Of a stretch of 64,000 nt of DNA, positions 28,801 through 38,433 are shown in pieces. The stretch's first letter is position 1; the number at the start of each line of letters is the position of its first letter. The position numbers and the translations under genes are program-made. The notes beneath the pieces were generated by a model that was not told the origin of the DNA, ran no database searches, and saw only the letters and a program-made list of their open reading frames with translations. The stretch is from Veillonella parvula DSM 2008 (GTDB lineage Bacteria > Bacillota > Negativicutes > Veillonellales > Veillonellaceae): the NCBI RefSeq assembly GCF_000024945.1, contig NC_013520.1, positions 513,501 to 577,500 of the forward strand. The letters run 5' to 3'.

Positions 28801-31800
28801 ACAAAAGATGACGTGACGTTTAACAGTGTAACAGCTGGTTCGAAAGTGACAGCACCTGCGGTAGAAGGTCTTACTAATACGTCCTGGACACCTGGTACTA
28901 CAACTCCTGTTAGTGGCCGTGCGGCAACAGAAGATCAATTGAAAGCCGTTGATACACAAGTAGCAACAAATAAAGATGATATTGCTACGAATAAGGCTAA
29001 TATCGATAAGAACAAGGATAATATTGCAAAGAATGCGGACAATATCACGAAAAATGCTACAGAAATTGCCACAAATAAAGGTAATATTGCAATCAATACG
29101 CAGAACATTGCAACTAATACGGCAGCCTTGGCTCGTAAGATTTCCTTAGGTGGCGATACAGGTAATACAACAGAAAAATCCTTAAGTACAGGTGATGTTA
29201 AGTTTAATGTAAAAGGTGCAGGCCTTGTAACGACTTCTGCAGCTGGTGATGATGTAACAGTAACCGTGACAGAAAAAGCAGTTAAACAAGAGGCTGTTAA
29301 AGCAGTTACAATGGCAGCAGCGGATCCTAATGGTCCGATTACTGTGACACCGGAGCTTAGTGCGGACAAAGATACAGCAACTTACAAAATTGGTATCGAT
29401 CCAACTAAGGTAGCAGAATCTACTATCCTAACTTATAAGGATAATGATGGTGCAGATAAGACCGTTACATTAAAGAAAGGTTTGAACTTTAAAAACGGTA
29501 CTATGACGACTGCTACAACTGCTGCAGATGGGGTTGTAACTGTTGATATCAATGATGATACAAAGGCTAAAATCAATAATGCTGCAACAAATAAGTTAGA
29601 TAATCTTACACCGGAAGGCGAACAAAAGGTTAAGACTTTGGCAACATGGAATGTCGCTACTGCTGCTGATGGCGGAACTCATTCTGGTGACTCCACAAGT
29701 ACTGTAACAGGTTCTGATACAGTGACTTTTAAAGCAGGTAATAACCTAAATGTAAATCAAACTGGTAGAGATATTACATTCTCCTTAAATAAAGAGATCT
29801 CTGATATGACTAGTTTAGGTCTTACAAATCCGGATGGTGCAAAGGCAACTATTAAGACTGGAAAAGGTGATGCTCATGTAGGTGAAACAGACCAAGCGGA
29901 TCGCATTGTTTATACTAATGCAGCTGGTACTGAAGAACAGGTAGCAACATTAAAAGACGGTTTGCAATTTGGTGGCGATAATAATCCTAAAGTTATTAAT
30001 AAGACATTGAATCAGAAGCTAGAAGTTGTTGGCGGTGCTGATGCAGCGAAACTGTCCGATAACAATATTGGTGTTAATGCAAAGGACGGTAAGTTGCACG
30101 TACAATTGTCTAAAGAATTGAATGACTTGACTAGCGCTCAATTCAAAAATGGTAATGCAGTGTCCACAATCAGTGGTGCAGGCACGACTGTGACAGACGG
30201 TACGAATACAACTCAATACGGTCCTAAAGGTATGACCATTAATCCAGGTGCGAATGAAATATCTCTTACCGATAAAGGCTTAAACAATGGTGGTAAAGTC
30301 ATCTCCAATGTAGCGAGCGGTGGTGATGTTGATACTAATGCGGCGAATATCGGTGATGTGAAGAAAGCGGCAGCGGCATCTAAAACAACAGTATCTGTTA
30401 ATAAGAAAAATACAGAAACTCCGAATTTGGTACTAGAAGAAACTGTAGATCCTGCTGATGGTCATACGAATTACGATATCAAGTTGGCAAATAAAGTTAA
30501 CTTAGGTAATGGTAATATTGTTCTTGAAGGAACTGATGGTAGCATCAAGGCTAAAGGCAATATTACATCGGAAGGTACTGTAGAAGGCAAAGATCTTAAA
30601 GCGGGCGATGTAACGGTTAACAAGGACAATAAAGGTACTGTGAACGGTTTATCCAATAAGACCTGGATTCGTGGACAGGCTCCTGTGAGCGGTCAAGCAG
30701 CGACAGAAGACCAAATTCAAGCGGTAGATACTCGTGTGATGGCCGTAGAAGATAAAGTAGCGGACTTCGGCTGGATGGCGAAGAGCAGTGCTACAGGCAC
30801 AGGTCAAGCAACAGGCAATAACGCAGCGACTAAGGTTGGTGATAAAACGGAAGTAGAATTCCGTGCCGGTGACAACCTCACTATTGATCAAACAGGCACT
30901 ACTTTCACGTATTCCTTGAATAAAAATATGACAGGCCTTGAAAGTGTATCCGTAGGCGATGTAGCAAATGATAAGCCGGGCGTTGTATTGAACGGTGCTG
31001 ACGGCACTATGGGCGTACGCGGTAAAGATGGTGCAAATGCATCTATTACAGCGGCTAAAGGTGCTGACGGATTGACAGGTACTGGTGCTGGTAAAGATCG
31101 TATCGTTTATGAAACGAAAGACGCTAACGGCAATCCTGTTAAAGAAACCGTAGCAACAATGAACGACGGCTTGCATTTCGCTGGTGATAACGGAAATACA
31201 GTTATCGATAAGACATTGAATGAAAAACTCGAAATCGTTGGTGGTGCTGATGCAACGAAATTATCAGATAACAACATCGGTGTTAATGCGAAAAACGGTA
31301 AGTTGCACGTGCAATTGTCTAAAGAATTGAATGACTTGACTAGTGCTCAATTCAAAAACGGCAATGCAGTATCTACAATCAGTGGTGCAGGCACGACTGT
31401 GACAGATGGTACGAATACAACTCAATACGGCCCTAAAGGCATGACTATTAATCCAGGTGCAAATGAAATATCTCTTACCGATAAAGGCTTAAACAATGGT
31501 GGCAAAGTCATCTCCAATGTAGCGAGCGGCGGTGATGTTGATACTAATGCGGCGAACATTGGTGATGTGAAGAAAGCAGCTGCAGCATCTAAAACGACAG
31601 TATCTGTTAATAAGAAAGATACAGAAACTCCGAATTTGGTGCTAGAAAAAACTGTAGATCCTGCCGATGGTCATACGAATTACGATATCAAATTGGCTGA
31701 TAAAGTTGACTTGGGTAATGGTAATATCGTTCTTGACGGAGCTGATGGCAGCATCAAGACTAAAGGTAATATTACATCCGAAGGTACTGTAGAAGGTAAA

Positions 31801-33270
31801 GATCTTAAAGCGGGCGATGTAACGGTTAACAAGGATAACAAAGGGACTGTAAACGGTTTATCCAATAAGACCTGGACTCGTGGACAGGCTCCTGTGAGCG
31901 GTCAAGCAGCGACAGAAGACCAAATCCAAGCGGTAGATACTCGTGTGATGGCCGTAGAAGATAAGGTGGCAGACTTCGGCTGGATGGCTAAGAGCAGTGC
32001 TACAGGCACAGGTCAAGCAACAGGCAATAATGTAGCGACTAAGGTTGGCGATAAAACGGAAGTAGAATTCCGTGCTGGTGATAACCTCACTATTGATCAA
32101 ACAGGTACTACTTTCACGTATTCCTTGAATAAAAATATGACAGGCCTTGAAAGTGTGTCCGTAGGGGATGTAGCAAATGATAAGCCGGGCGTTGTATTGA
32201 ACGGTGCTGACGGCACTATGGGCGTACGCGGTAAAGATGGTGCAAATGCATCTATTACAGCGGCTAAAGGTGCTGACGGATTGACAGGTACTGGTGCTGG
32301 TAAAGATCGTATCGTTTATGAAACGAAAGACGCAGCAGGCAATCCTGTAAAAGAAACTGTAGCCACAATGAACGATGGCTTGCATTTCACTGGTGATAAT
32401 GGGAATACAGTTATCGATAAGACCTTGAATGAAAAACTTGAAATCGTTGGTGGTGCTGATGCAGCGAAATTGTCCGATAACAATATCGGTGTTAATGCAA
32501 AAGACGGTAAGTTGCAAGTACAATTAGCTAAAGATTTGAATGGTTTATCTAGTGTGGAAGTGAAGGACGATAATGGTGCATCTATTGTTATGAAAGGTGA
32601 CACTATTAAGAGCAAAGATGCAGCAGGAAATACTTCTGTTGTAAATGGTTCTGGCGTGACTATCACACCTGCTAATCCGCAAAATCCAAATGCTGGTACA
32701 GTGTCTTTAACTACTGAAGGCTTGAATAATGGCAACAATCAAATCAAGGGTGTCGCAGCTGGTACAGCAGATACAGATGCGGTTAACCTTGGTCAATTGA
32801 AAAAATCTAATGCTCAGCTTGCTAATGCAATTGCTAATGTTGAATCCGAAACACAACGAGTAGGCGCTCATGCGGCGGCTATGTCTGCGTTGAAACCAAT
32901 TCAATATGATCCATTAGAACCAACTCAAGTTATGGCTGGATATGGTAACTACCGTGGTAAGAGTGCAGCAGCATTAGGTCTTGCTCATTATACTAATGAA
33001 GATACAATGTTCAACGTGGGTGTTTCCGTAGGTGGACGTCATAATATGATCAATGCCGGCTATACTCACAAGTTTGGTAACAGCGATGCTAAACAAGCTG
33101 TACCAGAACGCTACAAAGGCGGTCCAATCAGCTCTATTTATGTGATGCAAGATGAAATGACCTCTTTGAAAGAAGAGAATAGTAGACAGAAGGAAGTATT
33201 GGATAAACAACAAGCTGAGATCGAATCGTTGAAAGCTATGGTTAATAGTTTACTAGCCAATAAAGGTTAA
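25804..33270 (+). CDS. Giant YadA-like trimeric autotransporter adhesin 1
   Basis: The 2488-residue surface protein begins with an extended signal peptide (ESPR type, MNKIFKVIWSKSKECYVVVSE), followed by a hydrophobic signal core cut near residue 50. A YadA-like head with repeated AIAIGG/SIAIGG motifs covers about 90-260. Neck motifs (ATSTDAVNGSQL, about 325; GTADTDAVNVAQLK, about 455) lead to a very long stalk. The anchor is near 2348-2426 with four beta strands (VMAGYGNYRG to MINAGYTHKFG). Such proteins form trimers that mediate attachment and aggregation. The stalk contains three 321-residue and two 403-residue repeats. Unlike typical members, about 62 residues follow the last strand, ending in a predicted coiled coil. 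AGGAG-type site upstream. Confidence 0.94.
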   Translation: MNKIFKVIWSKSKECYVVVSEIANNYSAKKAVLTSVFAVLAVTGGAAHVMGATLPSELTDKGSIKIGQYATTSNMSSIVIGTSSQFRTSSVDGYRAIGIGSGIIASGNNSVSIGGHSRATEDQAIAIGGASDDSGAKATGSQSIAIGGNTVASGDSSIVVGGDDVEVAFARTVTYTDINTGQAKTGTLRQASIDLANIQLPQYITATASHAGTAIGMKTKAGDLGLSLGMGADSATRLDGKAGNVVNAIAIGAGAKANRDNSIAIGGGANTDAAGVAQTSYTMSNGDTVNWAGGENVLPGDVVSFGAPGYERQLKNVAPGIVSATSTDAVNGSQLYAIAEKTLSKYISIKSDLAGNKSNKGAEATDSMAIGPDASTTTAATKGTALGTGATVTVANGVAVGSQSKASTASGVAGYNVNDSRTDKYGALSGKALTSTLGAFAVGNETNTRQITGVAAGTADTDAVNVAQLKSVNLKVAGDSGTGDVNLANSTLNIKGAGLAKTTASGKDVTVTVSEKAVKQEAVKAVTMAAADPNGPITVTPELSADKDTATYKVGIDPTKVAETTKLTYKDNDGADKTVTLKKGLNFKNGTMTTATTAADGVVTVDINDDTKAKINNAATNKLDNLTSDGEQKVKSLSAWNVKANNSNAETVTGGDTVTFNDGSNIAITQNGKTFTVATKNDVNFNTVTATTKVTTPAVEGLTNTSWTPGTTTPVSGRAATEDQLKAVDTQVVTNKDDIATNKANIDKNKDNIAKNADNITKNATEIATNKGNITTNTQNIATNTAALARKISLGGNTGSTTEKSLSTGDVKFNVKGAGLVTTSAAGDDVTVTVTEKAVKQEAVKAVTMAAADPNGPITVTPELSADKDTATYKIGIDPTKVAETTNLTYKDNDGADKTVTLKKGLNFKNGTMTTATTAADGVVTVDINDDTKTKINNAATNKLDNLTPDGEQKVKSLSAWKVKANNSNAETVTGGDTVTFNDGSNIAITQNGKTFTVATKDDVTFNSVTAGSKVTAPAVEGLTNTSWTPGTTTPVSGRAATEDQLKAVDTQVATNKDDIATNKANIDKNKDNIAKNADNITKNATEIATNKGNIAINTQNIATNTAALARKISLGGDTGNTTEKSLSTGDVKFNVKGAGLVTTSAAGDDVTVTVTEKAVKQEAVKAVTMAAADPNGPITVTPELSADKDTATYKIGIDPTKVAESTILTYKDNDGADKTVTLKKGLNFKNGTMTTATTAADGVVTVDINDDTKAKINNAATNKLDNLTPEGEQKVKTLATWNVATAADGGTHSGDSTSTVTGSDTVTFKAGNNLNVNQTGRDITFSLNKEISDMTSLGLTNPDGAKATIKTGKGDAHVGETDQADRIVYTNAAGTEEQVATLKDGLQFGGDNNPKVINKTLNQKLEVVGGADAAKLSDNNIGVNAKDGKLHVQLSKELNDLTSAQFKNGNAVSTISGAGTTVTDGTNTTQYGPKGMTINPGANEISLTDKGLNNGGKVISNVASGGDVDTNAANIGDVKKAAAASKTTVSVNKKNTETPNLVLEETVDPADGHTNYDIKLANKVNLGNGNIVLEGTDGSIKAKGNITSEGTVEGKDLKAGDVTVNKDNKGTVNGLSNKTWIRGQAPVSGQAATEDQIQAVDTRVMAVEDKVADFGWMAKSSATGTGQATGNNAATKVGDKTEVEFRAGDNLTIDQTGTTFTYSLNKNMTGLESVSVGDVANDKPGVVLNGADGTMGVRGKDGANASITAAKGADGLTGTGAGKDRIVYETKDANGNPVKETVATMNDGLHFAGDNGNTVIDKTLNEKLEIVGGADATKLSDNNIGVNAKNGKLHVQLSKELNDLTSAQFKNGNAVSTISGAGTTVTDGTNTTQYGPKGMTINPGANEISLTDKGLNNGGKVISNVASGGDVDTNAANIGDVKKAAAASKTTVSVNKKDTETPNLVLEKTVDPADGHTNYDIKLADKVDLGNGNIVLDGADGSIKTKGNITSEGTVEGKDLKAGDVTVNKDNKGTVNGLSNKTWTRGQAPVSGQAATEDQIQAVDTRVMAVEDKVADFGWMAKSSATGTGQATGNNVATKVGDKTEVEFRAGDNLTIDQTGTTFTYSLNKNMTGLESVSVGDVANDKPGVVLNGADGTMGVRGKDGANASITAAKGADGLTGTGAGKDRIVYETKDAAGNPVKETVATMNDGLHFTGDNGNTVIDKTLNEKLEIVGGADAAKLSDNNIGVNAKDGKLQVQLAKDLNGLSSVEVKDDNGASIVMKGDTIKSKDAAGNTSVVNGSGVTITPANPQNPNAGTVSLTTEGLNNGNNQIKGVAAGTADTDAVNLGQLKKSNAQLANAIANVESETQRVGAHAAAMSALKPIQYDPLEPTQVMAGYGNYRGKSAAALGLAHYTNEDTMFNVGVSVGGRHNMINAGYTHKFGNSDAKQAVPERYKGGPISSIYVMQDEMTSLKEENSRQKEVLDKQQAEIESLKAMVNSLLANKG
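27352..29640 (+). repeat. 963-bp repeats in adhesin 1 stalk
   Basis: Near-identical units start at 27352, 28315 and 29278, each 963 bases (321 codons) apart. The third diverges after about 360 bases. Long stretches are identical at DNA level, which points to recent duplication or gene conversion. Confidence 0.9.
30001..32520 (+). repeat. 1209-bp repeats in adhesin 1 stalk
   Basis: Units start at 30001, 31210 and 32419, exactly 1209 bases (403 codons) apart. The first two are full length and the third is a short partial copy leading into the anchor. Confidence 0.9.
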
Positions 33271-33336
33271 TAACTAAATATAGTAATTAAAATGATGATT
33301 TCGTTATAACATTCTTGTAGTGTTATCCGATATCGT

Positions 33337-33408
33337 AAAGGAAAAAGGTTCCGTAGGAAGTTGGTGGCCGATAAGCCGCAACTGAAATACGGAACCTTTT
33401 TCCTTTTA
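33337..33408. terminator. Strong bidirectional-looking hairpin after adhesin 1
   Basis: The arms at 33337-33355 and 33388-33406 are perfectly complementary over 19 bases, with a run of A before and T after. The 32-base loop contains a further AGTTG/CAACT stem. It lies 66 bases after the adhesin stop. Confidence 0.8.
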
Positions 33409-33511
33409 ACTGTAGTATCCCTTTATAAGACTACTAATATTTATGTATGATATAATGTTAAAAATGAAGGAATAATGAATTTCAAACAGCTGTTATAAGG
33501 GGATTTATATT

Positions 33512-34669
33512 GTGGAGAATATAGAAAAGATATTTAAAAATATCAGATTACAGAAATATAAACCAGGAGGAACATCCTTTGCTGATCCTATACGAAATAT
33601 ATTTGTCCAATGCACACCAGAAGAGGTGGTACGGCAAAAAACAATTCTTTTTTTACAGAGCGACTTAGGAGTGCCACTTGAGAGGATTAGCGTTGAAGAG
33701 TCTATGGCTCATGTGAAAAGAGGAAAACGGGGAAGAGCAGATATAGTTGTTTATAGGGATGATAAGAAAAAAGATGCACTTTTAGTAATCGAATGTAAGG
33801 CCCCTGAGGTGGATGTATCTTGTTATATAGTACGTGAGCAGGCAGAAGGATATCTTAAAATTCTTAATGCTGATTATTATATGCTGATTAATGGGCATCA
33901 GATTATAATGTATAAATATAATTCTGGACTTGCTATAGAAATTGAAGGTATTCCTTCTTATAGAGAACTTTTAAATGATGAAGTAGAGTATGCTCGAGCA
34001 TTGCCGATAAAATCATATAGTTATCATGATATTTTGTCAAAGGACCTTCAACGTGCATTCCAAAAAGAAAATTATTTAGGTGATTCTACATACCATGATA
34101 TAAAATTATTTGCACTTAATTTCTTAAATTTAATTTTACTAAAAACTGCTATTAATCATGATGATTTAATTGGGATAGGTGTGTCAGAGGATTTTGGTGT
34201 AAAAAGAACTAGGTTTGGAAATAGTGCTGGTTATAACTATCAAGAGTTGACTCGTTTGTTTATCGCTAAAGATAATAAGAATAAAGACTTAATTTGGGGT
34301 CTTAGTATGATTGGTTATTATAATACACAGTTAAATGTATCAATAACAAACAAGAAAAATAAACATCACACTTTACAATTAGATCTGGATAAATTTTGTG
34401 AGTATAATCCAGTTACCAATATGATAACTGTTACACATAATGGAGCCCTATCGTTTGGTAGAGGTGGATCTATGAAACACCAAGTTGTTATAGATTATGT
34501 AAAGGATAAAGCACCAGATTTAATTAGAGAGAATAAAGTATATCTTGGTAGTATAGATAATTCTAGGTTGTTGGAATGGGAGTATTTTGATGTTCAAAAC
34601 TTTATAAATAATTTACTTCGATATGGAATACTTCGTGATGAAGTGCGTGCAAAATATAAAAGGAAGTAA
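33512..34669 (+). CDS. PD-(D/E)XK nuclease-like (HsdR N-domain-like) protein, copy 1
   Basis: The 385-residue protein starts at GTG after AAGGGGAT. Its N-terminal half matches the type I restriction R-subunit N-terminal nuclease fold (HSDR_N_2 type): VRQKTILFLQ, ISVEESMAH, then GRADIVVYRD (about 75-84) and LVIECKAP (about 91-98), giving D and E-X-K catalytic residues. The second half (about 200-385) is not recognised and contains HHTLQLDLD.FCEYNP and NSRLLEWEYFDVQNFI. There is no helicase domain and no hsdM or hsdS nearby. It is followed 57 bases later by a paralogue. A nuclease role, perhaps in defence, is possible but unproven. Confidence 0.75.
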   Translation: MENIEKIFKNIRLQKYKPGGTSFADPIRNIFVQCTPEEVVRQKTILFLQSDLGVPLERISVEESMAHVKRGKRGRADIVVYRDDKKKDALLVIECKAPEVDVSCYIVREQAEGYLKILNADYYMLINGHQIIMYKYNSGLAIEIEGIPSYRELLNDEVEYARALPIKSYSYHDILSKDLQRAFQKENYLGDSTYHDIKLFALNFLNLILLKTAINHDDLIGIGVSEDFGVKRTRFGNSAGYNYQELTRLFIAKDNKNKDLIWGLSMIGYYNTQLNVSITNKKNKHHTLQLDLDKFCEYNPVTNMITVTHNGALSFGRGGSMKHQVVIDYVKDKAPDLIRENKVYLGSIDNSRLLEWEYFDVQNFINNLLRYGILRDEVRAKYKRK

Positions 34670-34726
34670 TATCTATAAATTTATAGTTGTTGAGAACAAG
34701 TAAATGATTTGAGGAGATAATCTATT

Positions 34727-35926
34727 ATGAAGTATATAGAAGAGATTTTTGATAAGATAGAACTTGAAAAATTTCAACGGGATGGAGACTGTATATATGA
34801 TCCAATACGTTGTTTTTTGTTAGCTGCGACACCGGAGGAGTGTGTTCGCCAAAAAACAATTGTATTCTTGCAACAAGAATTAGGAATACCTATTAATCGG
34901 ATTTTTGTAGAAGAATCAATGGCACATACTAAAAAGGGATTACGTGGAAGAGCAGATATTGTTGTCTACCGTGATGATGAGTGTACAGATGTATTGATGA
35001 TTATAGAATGTAAGGCGCCTCATATTAACGTGCTAGGTGATGAAGTATTTAATCAGGCATCAGGATATAGAGAAATACTTAGTGCTGATTATATTATGCT
35101 GGTTAATGGTGTGGAGGCAATTATATATTATTATAATGATGGGGCCTATCATGAAGTTAAGGATATTCCTTTATTAGAGGCGCTTTTAATAAAAGAAATT
35201 TCTTTTGTCGAGCCAGAACCCTTTGAGGCATATAAATATGAAGAACTTATGTCTGATGAGTTTCAAGAGGCATTTGCAGAGCATGGGGACATTAGTGAAT
35301 ATACGCCTAAATATATCAGAGGGGTTGCTTTAAACCTAATTAATTTAATTTTGCATAAGGAAATTAAAAAGAATGATGTATTAAAAAATATAGGTGTAAC
35401 AGAGGATTGCTATGTAAGTATGCCACACTTTGGTAATAGTGGCGGTGGCAATTATCAGGTTTGGTCTCGCTTATTTATTGCAAAAGACCATATGAATAAA
35501 GATGAAGTGCTTGGTATTAGTATTTGTGGAACTATACATACTGAAAATGATCCACACTGGGGGAATAGAAGTGGCTCTACTCAACTTAATATATCTATAG
35601 CTAATAAAGAATCGCGGCATCATTCCCTTCAATTAAATTTAGATCGGTATTGTCGATATAATCCGATTACTAATATAGTAGATATAGTACATAACGGTTC
35701 TTTAACAAGAGGTAAAGGGGGCGCAGCTAAAAGAGCAGATGTTATTGCATATATTAAGGAGCGGGCGCCTGAGCTTGTTCATGGTGATGAAATATTTCTT
35801 GGATGTTTAAATAATTCTCGTTTATTAGAGTGGAGCGATCCTAATGTACAATCCTTTATAAGGAATTTACTACGTTATGCAGTACTTCGTGATGGATTTA
35901 GAGCAGAATATAAAAAATCAAAGTAA
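34727..35926 (+). CDS. PD-(D/E)XK nuclease-like (HsdR N-domain-like) protein, copy 2
   Basis: The 399-residue protein is a paralogue of the preceding gene over its full length. It shares VRQKTIVFLQQELG, VEESMAH, GRADIVVYRDDE and MIIECKAP (catalytic D and E-X-K) in the first half. The second half shares RLFIAKDHMNKDE, RHHSLQLNLDRYCRYNP, HNGSLTRGKGG and the end NLLRYAVLRDGFRAEYK. It carries an extra insertion near residue 265 (TENDPHWGNRSGS). The copies differ throughout at DNA level, so the duplication is old and both have been kept intact. GGAG-type site upstream. A terminator follows, so the pair forms one transcription unit. Confidence 0.75.
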   Translation: MKYIEEIFDKIELEKFQRDGDCIYDPIRCFLLAATPEECVRQKTIVFLQQELGIPINRIFVEESMAHTKKGLRGRADIVVYRDDECTDVLMIIECKAPHINVLGDEVFNQASGYREILSADYIMLVNGVEAIIYYYNDGAYHEVKDIPLLEALLIKEISFVEPEPFEAYKYEELMSDEFQEAFAEHGDISEYTPKYIRGVALNLINLILHKEIKKNDVLKNIGVTEDCYVSMPHFGNSGGGNYQVWSRLFIAKDHMNKDEVLGISICGTIHTENDPHWGNRSGSTQLNISIANKESRHHSLQLNLDRYCRYNPITNIVDIVHNGSLTRGKGGAAKRADVIAYIKERAPELVHGDEIFLGCLNNSRLLEWSDPNVQSFIRNLLRYAVLRDGFRAEYKKSK

Positions 35927-35934
35927 TATTGTTA

Positions 35935-35966
35935 ATAAAAGACCATTCGACGAATGGTCTTTTTGC
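35935..35966 (+). terminator. Terminator after the nuclease-like pair
   Basis: Arms AAAAGACCATT and AATGGTCTTTT are followed by more T, 11 bases after the stop. Confidence 0.88.
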
Positions 35967-36044
35967 ATTTATAATAAATCACTCAAAAGTTCAGTTTTAA
36001 TCGCGCCCTATAAATTCAGTATTTATCTACATTCTTTCCTCATA

Positions 36045-36163
36045 AGTCAAATTAGTCAAAATAAAAGTCAAAAATTCTAATTTGATATATTGACTTTTTG
36101 ACTTTTAAGATTTATTATAATGTCATAGGGTAAATAAACCCAGTAAAAATAGTATTAGTCAAA
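36045..36163. promoter_or_regulatory. AGTCAAA repeat cluster ahead of clpL
   Basis: AGTCAAA occurs on the plus strand at 36045, 36054, 36066 and 36157, and in inverted form at 36089 (one mismatch) and 36097. A TATAAT at 36116-36121 lies among them. CtsR, the Firmicute heat-shock repressor, binds GGTCAAA/AGTCAAA heptads in tandem, so this looks like a CtsR-type operator, although the spacing (8, 9 and 12 bases) departs from the usual 10. Confidence 0.55.
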
Positions 36164-36199
36164 TAGTTAAACTCTATGATGTATGAGGGGGTAAAATAT

Positions 36200-38353
36200 A
36201 TGAACAACAACTTTAACAACTTTGGTAATGAATTTTCTAGCATGAATGATTTGTTTAATCAATTGATGGGTAATATGGGTGGTTATTCCACGGAACGACG
36301 TAGTTATAAGATTAACGGTCGCGAAGTAACTCCAGAAGAGTTTGCGTTTTATCGTCAAACTGGTCGTTTACCATCTAATGAAGAAATGCAAGCTGCCCAA
36401 GCTGCGCAACAAGGTAAAATTAAACAAGATGGAATCCTTGCTCGTTTGGGGACAAACTTAACTCAACAAGCTCGTGATGGTAAACTCGATCCTGTCATTG
36501 GTCGTAATAAAGAAATCCAAGAAACAGCAGAAATCTTAGCGCGTCGTACTAAAAACAATCCAGTACTTGTAGGTGATGCTGGTGTTGGTAAAACTGCAGT
36601 AGTAGAAGGCTTGGCACAAGCTATTGTAAATGGTGATGTTCCAGCAGCTATTAAAAATAAAGAAATCATTTCCATCGATATTTCCGGATTGGAAGCTGGT
36701 ACTCAATACCGTGGTTCCTTTGAAGAAAACATTCAAAACCTTATTAAAGAGGTAAAAGCCGCTGGCAATATTATCTTGTTCTTCGACGAAATCCACCAAA
36801 TTTTGGGTGCTGGTTCTACCGGTGATGGTCAAGGCTCCAAAGGCTTGGCAGATATCTTAAAACCTGCTTTGTCTCGTGGTGAAATGACTGTTATTGGTGC
36901 TACAACACAAGATGAATACCGTAATACAATCATGAAAAACGCGGCTCTCGCTCGTCGTTTTAATGAGGTAAAGGTAAACGCGCCATCTGCAGAGGATACT
37001 TTCAAAATCTTACAAGGCATTCGTCCATTGTACGAAGCGCATCATAATATTGAATTGCCAGATGCGGTGTTGAAAGCAGCTGTAGATTATTCCGTACAGT
37101 ATATTCCACAACGTAGCTTGCCTGATAAAGCTATTGATTTAATCGATGTAACAGCAGCTCACTTGGCATCTCAACATCCTGTAACAGATATTAAAACATT
37201 GGAAGCAGATATTGCTGATGCTAAAGCAAAACAAGAGGAATATGCTCAAAAAGAAGACTATGAATCTGCGATTAATGAAAAAATGCGTATTCAAAAGTTA
37301 CAAGCAGAGCTTGATAACCATACAGAAAATCAAAAGGTAGTGGCTAAGGTTAACGATGTAGCAGAAGCCGTTGAAAGAATGACTGGTATTCCTGTATCTC
37401 AAATGGGGGCATCCGATATCGAACGCTTGAAAGACATGAAATCTCGTTTAGAAGCTCATGTAATTGGTCAAGATAAAGCAGTAGAAGCTGTATCTAAAGC
37501 AATCCGTCGTAACCGTGCAGGCTTTGACGAAGGCAACCGTCCAATCGGTAGCTTCTTATTCGTAGGTCCTACTGGCGTTGGTAAAACAGAATTAGCTAAA
37601 CAATTAGCTCTAGATATGTTTGGTAACAAAGATGCAATCATTCGCTTGGATATGTCCGAATATAGTGATCGCACAGCCGTATCTAAATTAATCGGTGCTA
37701 CAGCTGGTTATGTTGGTTATGAAGATAACTCTAACACATTGACTGAACGCGTACGTCGTAATCCTTATTCCATCGTATTATTCGATGAAATCGAAAAAGC
37801 AGACCCTCAAGTTATTACATTACTTCTACAAGTATTGGATGATGGTCGCTTAACAGATGGTCAAGGTAACACAGTAAACTTTAAAAATACTGTTATCATC
37901 GCTACATCCAATGCAGGTTTTGGTTATGGTAGTGACAATGATGATGAAAATAAAGTAGATGTAATGGAACGCATCGCTCCATTCTTCCGTCCAGAGTTTT
38001 TGAACCGTTTCAACGCAGTTATCGAGTTCAATCAATTGAGCAAAGAAGATTTGAAAAAAATTGTAGATTTGATGCTTGATCAAGTGAATAAAACTTTAGC
38101 TAAAAAAGACATCACTCTTGATGTAACAGATGCAGCTAAAGAATTGTTGATGGAACAAGGGTATGACAAAACTATGGGCGCTCGTCCATTACGTCGTGTT
38201 ATCGAATCTGAAATCCGCGATAATGTAACAGATTTCTACTTGGATCACATCGATGCTAAACACTTGCTTGCCGATGTTAAGGATGGTCATATTGTAATCT
38301 CTGAAAAAGCAGATTCCGATGATAGCAAAGACCAAGATAAGGCTGAGAAATAA
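36200..38353 (+). CDS. clpL: ClpL-type AAA+ chaperone
   Basis: The 717-residue protein has two AAA+ modules and lacks the double Clp-N repeat of ClpB and ClpC. Its N terminus ([12 protein letters not shown], then [21 protein letters not shown]) is the hallmark of ClpL of lactobacilli and streptococci. Walker A1 GDAGVGKT is near 126, Walker B1 LFFDEIH near 193, a short coiled middle region near 340-375, Walker A2 GPTGVGKT near 457 and Walker B2 [10 protein letters not shown] near 529. ClpL disaggregates heat-damaged proteins. The ATG follows GAGGGGG by 9 bases. An in-frame ATG at 36176 has no such site. Upstream AGTCAAA repeats suggest heat-shock control. Transfer from lactic acid bacteria is plausible (inference). 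Confidence 0.88.
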   Translation: MNNNFNNFGNEFSSMNDLFNQLMGNMGGYSTERRSYKINGREVTPEEFAFYRQTGRLPSNEEMQAAQAAQQGKIKQDGILARLGTNLTQQARDGKLDPVIGRNKEIQETAEILARRTKNNPVLVGDAGVGKTAVVEGLAQAIVNGDVPAAIKNKEIISIDISGLEAGTQYRGSFEENIQNLIKEVKAAGNIILFFDEIHQILGAGSTGDGQGSKGLADILKPALSRGEMTVIGATTQDEYRNTIMKNAALARRFNEVKVNAPSAEDTFKILQGIRPLYEAHHNIELPDAVLKAAVDYSVQYIPQRSLPDKAIDLIDVTAAHLASQHPVTDIKTLEADIADAKAKQEEYAQKEDYESAINEKMRIQKLQAELDNHTENQKVVAKVNDVAEAVERMTGIPVSQMGASDIERLKDMKSRLEAHVIGQDKAVEAVSKAIRRNRAGFDEGNRPIGSFLFVGPTGVGKTELAKQLALDMFGNKDAIIRLDMSEYSDRTAVSKLIGATAGYVGYEDNSNTLTERVRRNPYSIVLFDEIEKADPQVITLLLQVLDDGRLTDGQGNTVNFKNTVIIATSNAGFGYGSDNDDENKVDVMERIAPFFRPEFLNRFNAVIEFNQLSKEDLKKIVDLMLDQVNKTLAKKDITLDVTDAAKELLMEQGYDKTMGARPLRRVIESEIRDNVTDFYLDHIDAKHLLADVKDGHIVISEKADSDDSKDQDKAEK

Positions 38354-38384
38354 ATAATAGACGTAAAAGTGTCGGAATAATCAT

Positions 38385-38412
38385 TTGACAAATCTGAATA
38401 AAGTAGTAATAT
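38385..38412 (+). promoter_or_regulatory. Promoter of the thiamine operon
   Basis: TTGACA (38385-38390), 16 bases, then TAATAT (38407-38412), about 25 bases ahead of the TPP riboswitch. Confidence 0.7.
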
Positions 38413-38433
38413 TAATAGCATAATTATATAGTG

